This document shows positions 30,173 to 38,786 of a stretch of 64,000 nucleotides of DNA, piece by piece. Source of the DNA: DATLFA01 sp039915945 (GTDB lineage: Bacteria > Actinomycetota > Acidimicrobiia > Acidimicrobiales > WLNW01); assembly GCA_039915945.1 (NCBI GenBank), contig JBDSMH010000085.1, forward strand, positions 10,581 through 74,580, written 5' to 3'. The position numbers were made by a program, and so were the translations under genes. The notes under the pieces were generated by a model. It saw nothing but the letters and a program-made list of their open reading frames with translations. It was not told the DNA's origin and did not search any database. Each line of letters begins with the position of its first letter. Within the stretch, counting starts at the first letter, position 1.

Positions 30173-31738
30173 GTGAACTACCCAGGTTCATTCGCCCGCA
30201 CTCGGCCCGACCACCCGGCGGTGATCATGGCCGACTCAGGTCGGGTGGTCACCTATCGCGAGCTCGACGAGCGCTCGAATCAACTCGCCCATCTCCTGCG
30301 AGCCCGAGGGCTGCGGCGCGGCGATCACATCGCGATCTTTGCCGAGAATCATGAGCGCTTCCTCGACGCGTTGTGGGCCGCGGCGCGCAGTGGCTTGTAT
30401 TTCACCCCCGTGAACTCGCATCTGACCGCCGACGAAGCCGGCTACATCGTCGACGACTGCGACGCCAAAGCCATCATCACCTCGACGGCATTGGCCTCGG
30501 TCGCGACGGCGATGCTGCCGCATCTCTCGCGGTGCGAAGTGCGCTTGATGTTCGACTCGGGCGCGGATGCTGTGGGCGTGCCCGACCATTTCGAGTCGCT
30601 CGAGGCTGCGGTCGAGTCGTACGCGACTACGCCGATCGCCGACGAGTCGCAAGGCACCGGGATGTTCTATTCGTCGGGTACGACCGGCGTACCCAAGGGC
30701 ATCTTGCCGCCGTTGCCCGACGCGCCGGCCGAAGACGTCACTGCGGTGAGCGAAGCGATGCGCGTGATGTGGGGCATCGGTCCCGACACCGTCTATCTGT
30801 CGCCGGCCCCGCTCTATCACACGTCCCCGTCGAACTGCTGCATGGGAGTGCAGCGTTACGGCGGCACCGCGGTGGTGATGGAACGATGGGATCCCGAGGC
30901 GGCACTGCGCGCGATCGAGCGGTACCGCGTGACGACCGCGCAGTTCGTGCCGACGATGTTCGTGCGCATGTTGAAGCTGCCACTCGAGGTGCGCGAGCGC
31001 TACGACATCTCGTCGCTCGACTACGTGCTGCATACTGCCGCTCCGTGCGCCGTCGAGATCAAGCAGCAGATGCTCGACTGGTGGGGGCCGATCATCCACG
31101 AGTGCTACGCCGCGTCGGAGAACCCGGGGTACACATGGATCGGGCCCGAGGAGTGGTTGCAGCATCGAGGCTCGGTGGGCAAGGCGCAGTGGGGTGTGAT
31201 CCACATCGTCGACGACGACGGTCTCGAATGCCCTGCCGGTGAACCGGGCGTGATCTACTTCGAGAACGCGGTTGTGACGTACGAATATCACAAGGATCCG
31301 GGCAAGAGCGCCGAGTCGCGACACCGTGAGGGTTGGTGGAGCGTCGGCGATGTCGGCTATCTCGACGAAGAGGGCTATCTGTTCCTCACCGACCGCAAGT
31401 CGCACATGATCATCGCCGGCGGGGTCAACATCTATCCGCAAGAGATCGAAAACCTGCTCATCGCTCACCCCAAGGTGCTCGACGTGGCGGTGATCGGTGT
31501 GCCCGATGCGGATCTCGGCGAGCAGGTGAAGGCCGTCGTGCAAACCGACGACCCGTCTCTGTGGGGCGCGGATCTCGAGGCCGAGTTGCTGGCGTATTGC
31601 GAAGCGCACCTTGCGCGCTACAAGTGCCCGCGCTCGGTGGACTTCGTCGATGAGTTACCGCGCCTGCCGACGGGCAAGCTCTACAAACGACTGTTGAAAG
31701 ACCGCTACTGGGGTGATCGCGCGACCCGCATCGTGTGA
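30173..31738 (+). CDS. AMP-dependent acyl-CoA synthetase/ligase
   Basis: The 521-residue adenylate-forming enzyme has the P-loop-like core FYSSGTTGVPKG (near 165-176), YAASENPGYTWIG for the A5 region, GDVGYLDEEGYLFLTDR (A7/A8) and LPTGKLYKR with the C-terminal catalytic Lys. By family it activates a carboxylic acid with ATP and CoA. It is the last gene of the importer operon (GTG start seven bases after livF), so that import and CoA activation of the same acid are likely. The acid is not identifiable. The stop lies at the edge of a 14-bp tandem repeat. Confidence 0.92.
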   Translation: MNYPGSFARTRPDHPAVIMADSGRVVTYRELDERSNQLAHLLRARGLRRGDHIAIFAENHERFLDALWAAARSGLYFTPVNSHLTADEAGYIVDDCDAKAIITSTALASVATAMLPHLSRCEVRLMFDSGADAVGVPDHFESLEAAVESYATTPIADESQGTGMFYSSGTTGVPKGILPPLPDAPAEDVTAVSEAMRVMWGIGPDTVYLSPAPLYHTSPSNCCMGVQRYGGTAVVMERWDPEAALRAIERYRVTTAQFVPTMFVRMLKLPLEVRERYDISSLDYVLHTAAPCAVEIKQQMLDWWGPIIHECYAASENPGYTWIGPEEWLQHRGSVGKAQWGVIHIVDDDGLECPAGEPGVIYFENAVVTYEYHKDPGKSAESRHREGWWSVGDVGYLDEEGYLFLTDRKSHMIIAGGVNIYPQEIENLLIAHPKVLDVAVIGVPDADLGEQVKAVVQTDDPSLWGADLEAELLAYCEAHLARYKCPRSVDFVDELPRLPTGKLYKRLLKDRYWGDRATRIV

Positions 31739-31792
31739 CCAAGGTCGTGTGGCCAAGGTCGTGTGGCCAAGGTCGTGTGGCCAAGGTCGTGT
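31737..31792. repeat. 14-bp tandem repeat, four copies
   Basis: One GACCAAGGTCGTGT (31737-31750) is followed by three exact copies of GGCCAAGGTCGTGT (31751-31792). The array fills the space between two convergent genes and begins within the ligase stop codon. Confidence 0.88.
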
Positions 31793-31795
31793 GAT

Positions 31796-32974
31796 TCAGC
31801 GGCCGATGAGCGTGAGGGCGTTGGTGCGCAGCACCTTGGTGAGTTCGCCGGCGTCGAGCATCGGCGCGAACTTGCGAACCGCATCGAGTGTGTGGGGCCA
31901 CGTCGAATCTTGATGGGGATAGTCGGTTTCGAACGTGATCTGATCGATGCCGATGCGATCGCGCGATTCGAGACCAGCAAGGTCGTCATAGAAGCAGCCG
32001 TACACCTGACGCATGTACGTGCTCGGCGGTTCGGGCAGGCGGTTGCCGTCGGTGGCCCAGATTTCCTTTTTCCAAAGGTTGTCGGCGCGCTCGAGCACAT
32101 ACGGCATCCAGCCGATCTGTCCCTCGGCGAAGCACACCCGCAGATTGGGATAGCGCGCCAGGGCTCCCGAGAACAACCAATCCGACAACGACATCACCGA
32201 CGTCATGAACACGAGCGAAGCGGTCACCGCGGGCGGGGCGTCGGGCGACGAAGTCATCCACGTCGAACCCGAACCGATGTGCATGAAAATGGCGGTGCCG
32301 GTGTCGTTGCATGCGGCGAAGAACGGCTCCCAGTACTTGTCGCGGTCGTGGATCGTCGGCAGCCCGAGCTTGCCCGGCAGCTCGGAGAACGCCACCGCGC
32401 GCACGCCGCGCGCCGCGTTGCGCCGAACCTCGTCAGCGGCGAGGTTTGCGTCCCACAACGGCACGACGCACAACGGGATCAGCCGGCCGTTGGAATCACC
32501 CGTCCATTCATCGACCATCCAGTCGTTGTAGGCCCGCACGCACGCGAGAGCAAGATCCTTGTCAGCGCGTTCGGCGAAGAGTTGGCCGCAGAAGCGGGGG
32601 AACGTCGGGAAGCACAACGACGCTTCGATGTGGTTGAGGTCCATATCGGCGAGGCGGGCCGAAGGGTCGTAGCAACCAGGGCGCATCTGGTCGAACGCGA
32701 TCGGTCCCATCCACCACTCGGATTCGTCGTAACCCGCGCACGCGTTGAGCATCTGATGCGACCAGGCGAGATCTTCGTAGACCCACCAATCGGTCTCGGG
32801 TCCGTCGCCGCCTTTGCGGAACACTTGGACGCCTTGGACCCAATCGATCGACGAACCGTCACGCACCACGCGTGGGCCCAGGTCGCGCTGTTTCGCCGGT
32901 AGCCAGCGCTGCCACACATGCGGCGGCTCGATGACGTGATCGTCGAGCGAGATGATGAGCGGAATGTCGGCCAT
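31796..32974 (-). CDS. Amidohydrolase-2 family protein (paralogue A)
   Basis: The 392-residue ACMSD-like protein begins MADIPLIISLDDHVIEPPHVW, with a DDH variant of the metal motif, and has MHIGSGSTWMTS and FETDYPHQDSTWPHT for the later ligands. It is closely similar to the divergent neighbour at 33018: both open with IP-I-S-DDHVIEP and share CVRAYNDWMV(D/E)EW and RCLPRIPLW-like segments. The ATG at 32974 is used because the family sequence begins there; the frame extends to 33061 over the neighbour. Its ring-compound substrate is unknown. Confidence 0.9.
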   Translation of the reverse strand: MADIPLIISLDDHVIEPPHVWQRWLPAKQRDLGPRVVRDGSSIDWVQGVQVFRKGGDGPETDWWVYEDLAWSHQMLNACAGYDESEWWMGPIAFDQMRPGCYDPSARLADMDLNHIEASLCFPTFPRFCGQLFAERADKDLALACVRAYNDWMVDEWTGDSNGRLIPLCVVPLWDANLAADEVRRNAARGVRAVAFSELPGKLGLPTIHDRDKYWEPFFAACNDTGTAIFMHIGSGSTWMTSSPDAPPAVTASLVFMTSVMSLSDWLFSGALARYPNLRVCFAEGQIGWMPYVLERADNLWKKEIWATDGNRLPEPPSTYMRQVYGCFYDDLAGLESRDRIGIDQITFETDYPHQDSTWPHTLDAVRKFAPMLDAGELTKVLRTNALTLIGR

Positions 32975-33017
32975 GTCGCCCCCTTGAGCTTGAAGATTAC
33001 TGGGGTAGCCTGAACGT

Positions 33018-34211
33018 GTGGCTGAGATCCCGCGAATCGTTTCCGTCGATGACCACGTCATCGAGCCCGCCCATCTCTTTCAACGGTGGTTGCCCGCGCG
33101 CTACCGCGAGCGGGGCCCCCAGCACCAGCGCAAAGGCATCGCAAAGACGACGTTGCACGGTGGGTCCGACTATCGCTTCGAGTTCTCCGATGACGCGCCG
33201 ATGGCCGACATGTGGGTCTACGAAGACCTGGTGTCCCCGCTGCGCAAGAACATCGCGTCGGCCGGCTTTCCCCGCGAAGAGATGTCGCTGACGTCGCTGA
33301 CCTACGACGAGATCCGGCCGGGTTGCTTCGATCCGGTCGAACGCCTCAAGGACATGGACATCAACTGGACCGAAGCGTCGTTGTGCTTCCCGACGTTTCC
33401 CCGCTTCTGCGGGCAGACGTTCAAGGAAGCCAAAGACAAAGAGGTCGCGCTCGCGTGCGTGCGGGCCTACAACGACTGGATGGTCGAAGAGTGGTGCGGT
33501 GACTCGGGTGGCCGGCTCATCCCGCTCATCATCATTCCGTTGTGGGATGTGCAACTCGCCGTGCAAGAAGTCGAGCGCAACGCGGCCCGGGGCGTGCGGG
33601 CGGTGACCTTCAGTGAGTTGCCGGCCAAGCTCGGCCTGCCGTCGATCCATACCGGTTACTGGGATCCGTTCTTCGCCGCGTGTGCCGATAACGGAGTTGT
33701 CGTCAACATGCACATCGGCTCGTCGTCGTCGATGGCGACTGCGTCACCCGACGCGCCGCCCGCAGTGCAGATCACGCTCAGCTTCAACTACGCGCTGGTG
33801 TCGATGTGCGATTACCTCTTCTCGGGCCTGTTCGTACGCTTCCCCAACCTCAAGGTGGCGTATTCCGAGGGTCAGATGGGTTGGATCCCGTTCGTCCTGC
33901 AGCGCGCCGACGATGTCTGGCACGAGCATCGCGGCTGGGCCGGTGTTGCCGACGCCCTGCCCGAGCCACCGTCGACCTACTTCTTCTCGAGCGTGTACGC
34001 CTGCTTCTTCCGCGATGCATTCGGCATCGACGTGATCGACCGCATCGGCCCCGACAACATCACGTTCGAGACCGACTACCCGCACACCGACACCACGTGG
34101 CCCGATACCAAGAAGATCGCCACCGAGATGTTGCTGGGCGTGCCCGACACGATCGTCTACAAGTTGCTGCGGGGCAACGCCATCAAGATGCTCGGTCTCG
34201 ACCTCGACTGA
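33018..34211 (+). CDS. Amidohydrolase-2 family protein (paralogue B)
   Basis: The 397-residue paralogue of the divergent gene at 31796-32974 begins, from a GTG codon, MAEIPRIVSVDDHVIEPAHLF. Shared features include FPTFPRFCGQ, ERNAARGVRAVTFSELPAKL, MHIGSSSSM and FETDYPHTDTTWP. Only 43 bases separate the two starts, so a common divergent promoter probably drives both. The pair may be a local duplication followed by inversion; they could act on related substrates. It ends 15 bases before the convergent MFS gene. Confidence 0.9.
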   Translation: MAEIPRIVSVDDHVIEPAHLFQRWLPARYRERGPQHQRKGIAKTTLHGGSDYRFEFSDDAPMADMWVYEDLVSPLRKNIASAGFPREEMSLTSLTYDEIRPGCFDPVERLKDMDINWTEASLCFPTFPRFCGQTFKEAKDKEVALACVRAYNDWMVEEWCGDSGGRLIPLIIIPLWDVQLAVQEVERNAARGVRAVTFSELPAKLGLPSIHTGYWDPFFAACADNGVVVNMHIGSSSSMATASPDAPPAVQITLSFNYALVSMCDYLFSGLFVRFPNLKVAYSEGQMGWIPFVLQRADDVWHEHRGWAGVADALPEPPSTYFFSSVYACFFRDAFGIDVIDRIGPDNITFETDYPHTDTTWPDTKKIATEMLLGVPDTIVYKLLRGNAIKMLGLDLD

Positions 34212-34226
34212 GTTCGGCTCTCCCGG

Positions 34227-35489
34227 TCACGCTGCTTCGACGCGGCGCAGATCGTCGTTGACGAAACGGCGTCCCCTCCACAGCACCGCGGCGCCGATGA
34301 AGACCAACGGTGTCGTGATGAGGAACGCGTTGGCCAGATTTCCCTGGACCTCACCGTCGACGGTGTAGTCGAAGCGATCGGCGATGAAACCGATCAGCAG
34401 CGGCGACAACGCCGACGTGAGCGCGGCGAGGAAGCCCGTGAGGGAAAACGCCAGCCCGCGCACGCGAGCGGGTACGACCTCGGCCGTGGTTGCGCTCAAC
34501 GCCGGAAAGCCGGCGACGATGAACGCAACGCCGAGGACCGAGAAGATCAGCCGGACCGCGATGGGTACATCGAGGAACACGATGATGAGCGCGACTGCAC
34601 CGATGGCCTGCGTCACTGCGGTGAGTGCCATCGATGCACCGGCCACGCGGTGGGCGATGCGATCACGGGCCCAGCCGCCGAAGAGCGTGCCCAGCAAGGC
34701 ACCAACGAGGATGAGCCCGCCAACGACACCCGATGCTTGCCCAGACGTGAGCGAGGTGTGGCGTTCGTAGAACTCGGACGCCCAATAGCCGATGCCCGTC
34801 AGCGCGCCCGTGCCGATGGCGGTACCGATCATCAGGGCTCGCAACGTGCGGACGCGAAGCAGCGCGAAACTCTCGTCGCGGGCGGCGCGCCAACCGCGTG
34901 CCATCGGTACTTCGGTACTTCCCGTGCGCGGCGGCTCGGGCAACCGCCAGCAGAGAAACGCGATCAACGAGCCGGGGACACCGACGAGGAGAAAGGCCCA
35001 GCGCCAACCCAGCGTGGCGCTGACGGCGCCGCCCACGCTGAGGCCGATCGCCGTGCCCACCAGGGGCGCGGCGCGCTGCGCGGCGTAGGCACGGCCGCGC
35101 CGCTCGGGCGGGTAGTAGTCGGCCAGCAGCGACTGCGAAGCCGGGTTGTCGATGGTCTCGCCGATGCCCAGCGCGGCTCGTATGGCGATGAACTGGGTCA
35201 GGTTCTGCGCGAGCGAGTTGAGCGCGGAGATGAACCCCCACGACAGCAACACGAACGCGATGATGTGCGTGCGCTTGCCCCGGTCGGCGAGATAGCCGGC
35301 GGGCATGACCACCAAGAAGCCGGCCAACACGTAGGCCGTGCCGATCAACCCCGCTCGGGAGTCGTTGAAGCCGAAGTCGTCCTGGACGTTGTCCAACACG
35401 CCGGGCAGGATGCCGCGGTCGACGGCGTCGATGAACGCGACCAAGGAAAGCACGACCAGCGGCCGGCGGCCGTACTCCCCCCATTTCAC
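34227..35489 (-). CDS. MFS transporter
   Basis: The 420-residue protein has about 12 membrane helices and the MFS loop motif GYLADRGKRTHIIAF between helices 2 and 3, as well as GIGETIDNPASQSLLADYYPPERRGRAYA, which is like the spinster/phthalate-type permeases. I place the start at the GTG 35489 (VKWGEYGRRPLVVLSL); a longer frame to 36059 shadows the opposite-strand SDR. It probably imports or exports an organic acid used by the neighbouring amidohydrolases. It is divergent from the SDR at 35578. Confidence 0.87.
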   Translation of the reverse strand: MKWGEYGRRPLVVLSLVAFIDAVDRGILPGVLDNVQDDFGFNDSRAGLIGTAYVLAGFLVVMPAGYLADRGKRTHIIAFVLLSWGFISALNSLAQNLTQFIAIRAALGIGETIDNPASQSLLADYYPPERRGRAYAAQRAAPLVGTAIGLSVGGAVSATLGWRWAFLLVGVPGSLIAFLCWRLPEPPRTGSTEVPMARGWRAARDESFALLRVRTLRALMIGTAIGTGALTGIGYWASEFYERHTSLTSGQASGVVGGLILVGALLGTLFGGWARDRIAHRVAGASMALTAVTQAIGAVALIIVFLDVPIAVRLIFSVLGVAFIVAGFPALSATTAEVVPARVRGLAFSLTGFLAALTSALSPLLIGFIADRFDYTVDGEVQGNLANAFLITTPLVFIGAAVLWRGRRFVNDDLRRVEAA

Positions 35490-35577
35490 CGGCGCATTCT
35501 TGCACCTCGCCGCCACTCGCCCGCACCACACCGGGAGACTTAAGGTACGTGTGGGCAGGGACCGGGGGGTGTGTTCG

Positions 35578-36456
35578 GTGTTCACGATCAGCGACGAGTT
35601 GCTGGGTCTCACCGACGCGTGCGCGTTGGTGACCGGCGGGGCGATGGGTATCGGCAGGGGCTGCGCGCTGCGGCTGGCACAAGCCGGTTGCCATATCGCC
35701 ATCGCCGATGTGAACACCGACCACGCGGCGGCGACGGCGCGTGAGATCGAAGCCATCGGTCGACGGGCGATCGTGGTCGAAGCCGACGTGCGCGATGAAG
35801 ACAGCGTTAGGGCGATGGTGCAAAAGGCGATCGACGGCCTGGGCTCGCTCGACGTCGCGTGCAACGTCGTCGGCAATTTGTCCCATTCGCCCAAACCGTT
35901 CCTCGATCTCACGCTCGACGAGTGGAACACGACCGTGCATCGCAACATGGGCACGACGTTTCTCGGTACGAAGGTCGAAGCGATCGCCATGATCGAGCGC
36001 GGTATCCGCGGCCGCATCATCAACGTCGCGTCGTCGTCGGGCGTGGTCGGCGGGCCCAACGTGGCCGACTACGGGGCCGCGAATGCGGGCGTCATCCACT
36101 TCACCAAATCCGCCGCGATGGAACTCGCCCGCTTCGGGTTGCGCGTGAACTGCATCATCCCGGGCACGCACGACACCGAGTCCTCGCGGGCGCGCGCGGC
36201 CGAGCGCGATCCCGATCCCGGTATGCAGCGGTTTCGCGAACTGGCGGCCAAGGCGCCCCCACTCGGCCGCCTGGGTGATCCGCTCGACACCGGTGGCCTT
36301 GCGGTGTTCCTCGCCTCCAACTTGTCGAGCTACGTCACCGGCCATGGCGTGTTCAGCGACGGCGGTGTGGTGCACACGACGGCCCGGCCGCCGGTAGGGC
36401 TCGAGATGATGCCCGCGGCGCTCGCCCATGTCGAAGGACTCGCGGAGCACATGTGA
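35578..36456 (+). CDS. SDR-family protein with an altered active site (YxxxN)
   Basis: The 292-residue short-chain dehydrogenase has TGGAMGIG (19-26), the Asp of AIADVN for the NAD ribose and the usual C-terminal layout. The catalytic motif reads Tyr165-Gly-Ala-Ala-Asn169, with Asn in place of the normally invariant Lys, and NNAG is replaced by NVVG (97-100-like). Reduced or changed activity is likely. The start is a GTG at 35578 with a G-rich ribosome-binding site; GTG 35569 is possible. The stop overlaps the amidohydrolase start (TGATG), so the two proteins may work together. Confidence 0.8.
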   Translation: MFTISDELLGLTDACALVTGGAMGIGRGCALRLAQAGCHIAIADVNTDHAAATAREIEAIGRRAIVVEADVRDEDSVRAMVQKAIDGLGSLDVACNVVGNLSHSPKPFLDLTLDEWNTTVHRNMGTTFLGTKVEAIAMIERGIRGRIINVASSSGVVGGPNVADYGAANAGVIHFTKSAAMELARFGLRVNCIIPGTHDTESSRARAAERDPDPGMQRFRELAAKAPPLGRLGDPLDTGGLAVFLASNLSSYVTGHGVFSDGGVVHTTARPPVGLEMMPAALAHVEGLAEHM

Positions 36457-37439
36457 TGAGCGACCTCGAAGTGATCGATGCGCACACCCATGTGTTGCGA
36501 TCCGAAGCACACGGACGAGAGATGTACAGCTACTTCCTCAACCGCTCGCCCGCCAACGGCCATCCGGCCGACCCATCGGTGTTCAGCACGGTCGAAGAAG
36601 TGCAAGAGCTGATGCGCATCACGGGTGTGGTGCACACGAACTTCTTGATGTTCACATGGTCGGGCCGTTATTGGCGCGACGGGTGCTTGACCTTGCCCGA
36701 CTCGGGCCCGCGTCGCGCCGCCGCTGAAGAAGAGTTGCGGCGCCGCATCGTCGAGCGCGTCGTCGACAACAACGAATGGGCGGTTGGTGCCGTACACGAG
36801 CACCGCAACCTCAGCTTCTTCTGCGGGATCGACGCCGCGTTGATGAGCGAGCACGAGTTGCTCACCGAGATCGAGGACAAGACGACACGGGGCGCGTTGG
36901 GCGTCAAGATGGTGCCGTTCGATTCACGTGTGCGCGGCGACGACCGTCGCTTGTGGCCGGTGTACGACTGGTGCCAGTCGCGGGGTGTGCCTCTGTTGAG
37001 CGAAGCGGCGGGACGCCCGGGCGCGCCGGGCCGGCCGGCGTACTTCGCGGAAGCACTGGCCGAGTTCCCGAAGCTCAAGCTGGTCTTTGCCCATCTCGGT
37101 CACGACCCCGTGTTCGGCGCCGGTGCCGATCTCGAAGTTGCCGATCTCGCGCAGCGCTACGAAGGCGTGCACTCCGATGTGTCGTTGCGTTTCATCGAAG
37201 TCGCCCACGGCGAGGTGACTCCCGATGCGATGACTGCGCACCTTCGCCGCATCGGCACGCACAAGGTGCTCTACGGCAGCAACTACAGCTTCGTCGAACA
37301 CATGCATCCGAGCGTGGGTGATGCTGCTCGCTTTTCGGCGACCAAAGACAATCTCGCGGTGCTCTTCTCGTTACCGTTGACCGACGACGAACGACGCGCC
37401 ATCGCCTCCGAAAACTTCAAACGGGTCGTAGGTCTCTAG
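36456..37439 (+). CDS. Amidohydrolase-2 family protein
   Basis: The 327-residue TIM-barrel protein begins MSDLEVIDAHTHVLRSEAHG with an HxH metal motif and has LLSEAAGRPGAPG, LVFAHLGHDP and LYGSNYSFVEHMHP near the end. It is smaller than the other amidohydrolases here. It is translationally coupled to the SDR at 35578 (ATG overlapping TGA) and overlaps the convergent dioxygenase gene by four bases. The substrate is unknown. Confidence 0.88.
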   Translation: MSDLEVIDAHTHVLRSEAHGREMYSYFLNRSPANGHPADPSVFSTVEEVQELMRITGVVHTNFLMFTWSGRYWRDGCLTLPDSGPRRAAAEEELRRRIVERVVDNNEWAVGAVHEHRNLSFFCGIDAALMSEHELLTEIEDKTTRGALGVKMVPFDSRVRGDDRRLWPVYDWCQSRGVPLLSEAAGRPGAPGRPAYFAEALAEFPKLKLVFAHLGHDPVFGAGADLEVADLAQRYEGVHSDVSLRFIEVAHGEVTPDAMTAHLRRIGTHKVLYGSNYSFVEHMHPSVGDAARFSATKDNLAVLFSLPLTDDERRAIASENFKRVVGL

Positions 37440-38341
37440 AAACGAGCGGCGAAGCCGCCCCCGCGTTGCGGCGCAGCCGCACTACTAGCGGCTTCGGCGG
37501 CTTGGGAGACGGTGGTCCACGCGTATTGATCGGTGGAGTTGGACCTGACGGCCGACACCCTGCGCAAGGTGCGCTCGCCTTCGCTGATCAACTCGGGACG
37601 ACCGTGTTGCAGCGCGAGGTTGTCCCAGATGACGAGGTCACCTTCGCGCCAGTGATGTTCGTAGACGTTATTCGGGTGGTAGAGCAGCGCGAACAGAGCT
37701 TGTAGCGTCGTTTCACTGGCGTCGGCGGGCCAGTCGAGGATGCGGTCGGTCTGCTGTTCGCTGACCATCAAGGCTGCGTCGCCGGACCACGTGTCGCGCG
37801 TGATGACCGGATGGACTGCCCGCGGGTGGTGCGGCTCGACCTCGGCATCGCGGTAGCGGTACCAACCCCCGGCAAAGCCGCTGAGGTTGAGCGCACTGGC
37901 GTCGGCCAGATCGCGGGCCATCGACTCGGTGACCAACGAGCACGCACGAACGGTGTTGGCGAAACGGGTCGGTGCGGTGTCATCGACGACGCGCAGACCG
38001 TAGAGGCTCACGACGTTCAAGGGGTCGGGAGTGAAGACGTTGTCGGAGTGAAAGACCAACCGCTTGCCGAGGGTCAACACACCGTCTTCGCGCGCGTTCG
38101 AGACGAACACGTGATGCAGTCCGTTGCCTCCTTCGTCGACCACCTCGCCGAACTGGCCCATGATTGCGATTTGGTCCGCGACCGGCATGTCGCGCTGTCG
38201 GAACAGCAGCAGATGATGACGGCCGAGCAGCGAGTGGAGCGTGTGTGAGAGCAAGGGATCGCCGAATGCGCCTGATTCGACGCCGCGCACTTCGACACCG
38301 ATGTGATCGGACAGCGCAGTGGTTGCGACCTCGATATTCAT
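37436..38341 (-). CDS. TauD/TfdA-family Fe(II)/2-oxoglutarate dioxygenase
   Basis: The 301-residue protein has the iron ligands His98-x-Asp100 (VFHSDN) and the distal His in WDNLALQHGRPEL, followed by the Arg of RTLRRVS that would bind 2-oxoglutarate. By family it hydroxylates sulfonates, phenoxyacids or similar small acids. The ATG at 38341 is used; an upstream frame continues over the cupin gene. It lies 10 bases after the cupin stop, so the order TauD-like (38787), cupin, TauD-like (this gene) looks like one operon. Confidence 0.9.
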   Translation of the reverse strand: MNIEVATTALSDHIGVEVRGVESGAFGDPLLSHTLHSLLGRHHLLLFRQRDMPVADQIAIMGQFGEVVDEGGNGLHHVFVSNAREDGVLTLGKRLVFHSDNVFTPDPLNVVSLYGLRVVDDTAPTRFANTVRACSLVTESMARDLADASALNLSGFAGGWYRYRDAEVEPHHPRAVHPVITRDTWSGDAALMVSEQQTDRILDWPADASETTLQALFALLYHPNNVYEHHWREGDLVIWDNLALQHGRPELISEGERTLRRVSAVRSNSTDQYAWTTVSQAAEAASSAAAPQRGGGFAARF

Positions 38342-38351
38342 GGTGCGATTC

Positions 38352-38756
38352 CTATTGCGGGGGAGGTACTCGAGCCGGGTCGAAGCTGCCGAACTCGCCC
38401 AAGCTGACGTAGTAGAACTCGCAGCCTTCGGGACCCGCGGATTCGGGCCCGTACGGTGTGCCACCACGCACCCAGCGCACTTCGCCTTCGCGGTAGGTGC
38501 CTTCGCCGGGGATGATCATCTCGCCCTTGCGCACGATGTAGATCGTGTCGGAGGGATGCCAGTGGATCGGCGTCTGCCCATTGGGGCCGATGCGCACGTA
38601 GAAGAACGCGTTGCCGCTTTCGGGCGCGAGGATCGTCTTGCGCCACGTGTCCTTGTCGATCGACCCGTCGTCGGCGACGCGGTACACCGAAGGCTCGAGT
38701 AGGTCGACCGCAATAGTGGTTTGCGAGGGGAGCGATACGTCCGGATCAGATGTCAT
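38352..38756 (-). CDS. Cupin-domain protein
   Basis: The 134-residue protein has a single cupin with the first motif in GQTPIHWHPSDTIYIVRKGEMIIPG (HxH and downstream positions) and the second in VRGGTPYGPESAGPEGCEFYYVSL, which lacks a clear second-motif His. Cupins of this kind bind metal as oxygenases or isomerases, or bind small ligands. It sits between two TauD-type dioxygenase genes on the same strand, 10 and 30 bases from them, and may act on a shared pathway intermediate. Confidence 0.82.
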   Translation of the reverse strand: MTSDPDVSLPSQTTIAVDLLEPSVYRVADDGSIDKDTWRKTILAPESGNAFFYVRIGPNGQTPIHWHPSDTIYIVRKGEMIIPGEGTYREGEVRWVRGGTPYGPESAGPEGCEFYYVSLGEFGSFDPARVPPPQ

Positions 38757-38786
38757 GGGGTGTCCCTTTGGTGAGTAGTGCGTCGA

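Noticed and set aside
34663..36510. 615-residue minus-strand frame across the MFS and SDR genes
   Set aside because: Low-complexity Arg/His/Gly composition typical of a shadow; both real genes have family motifs in other frames.
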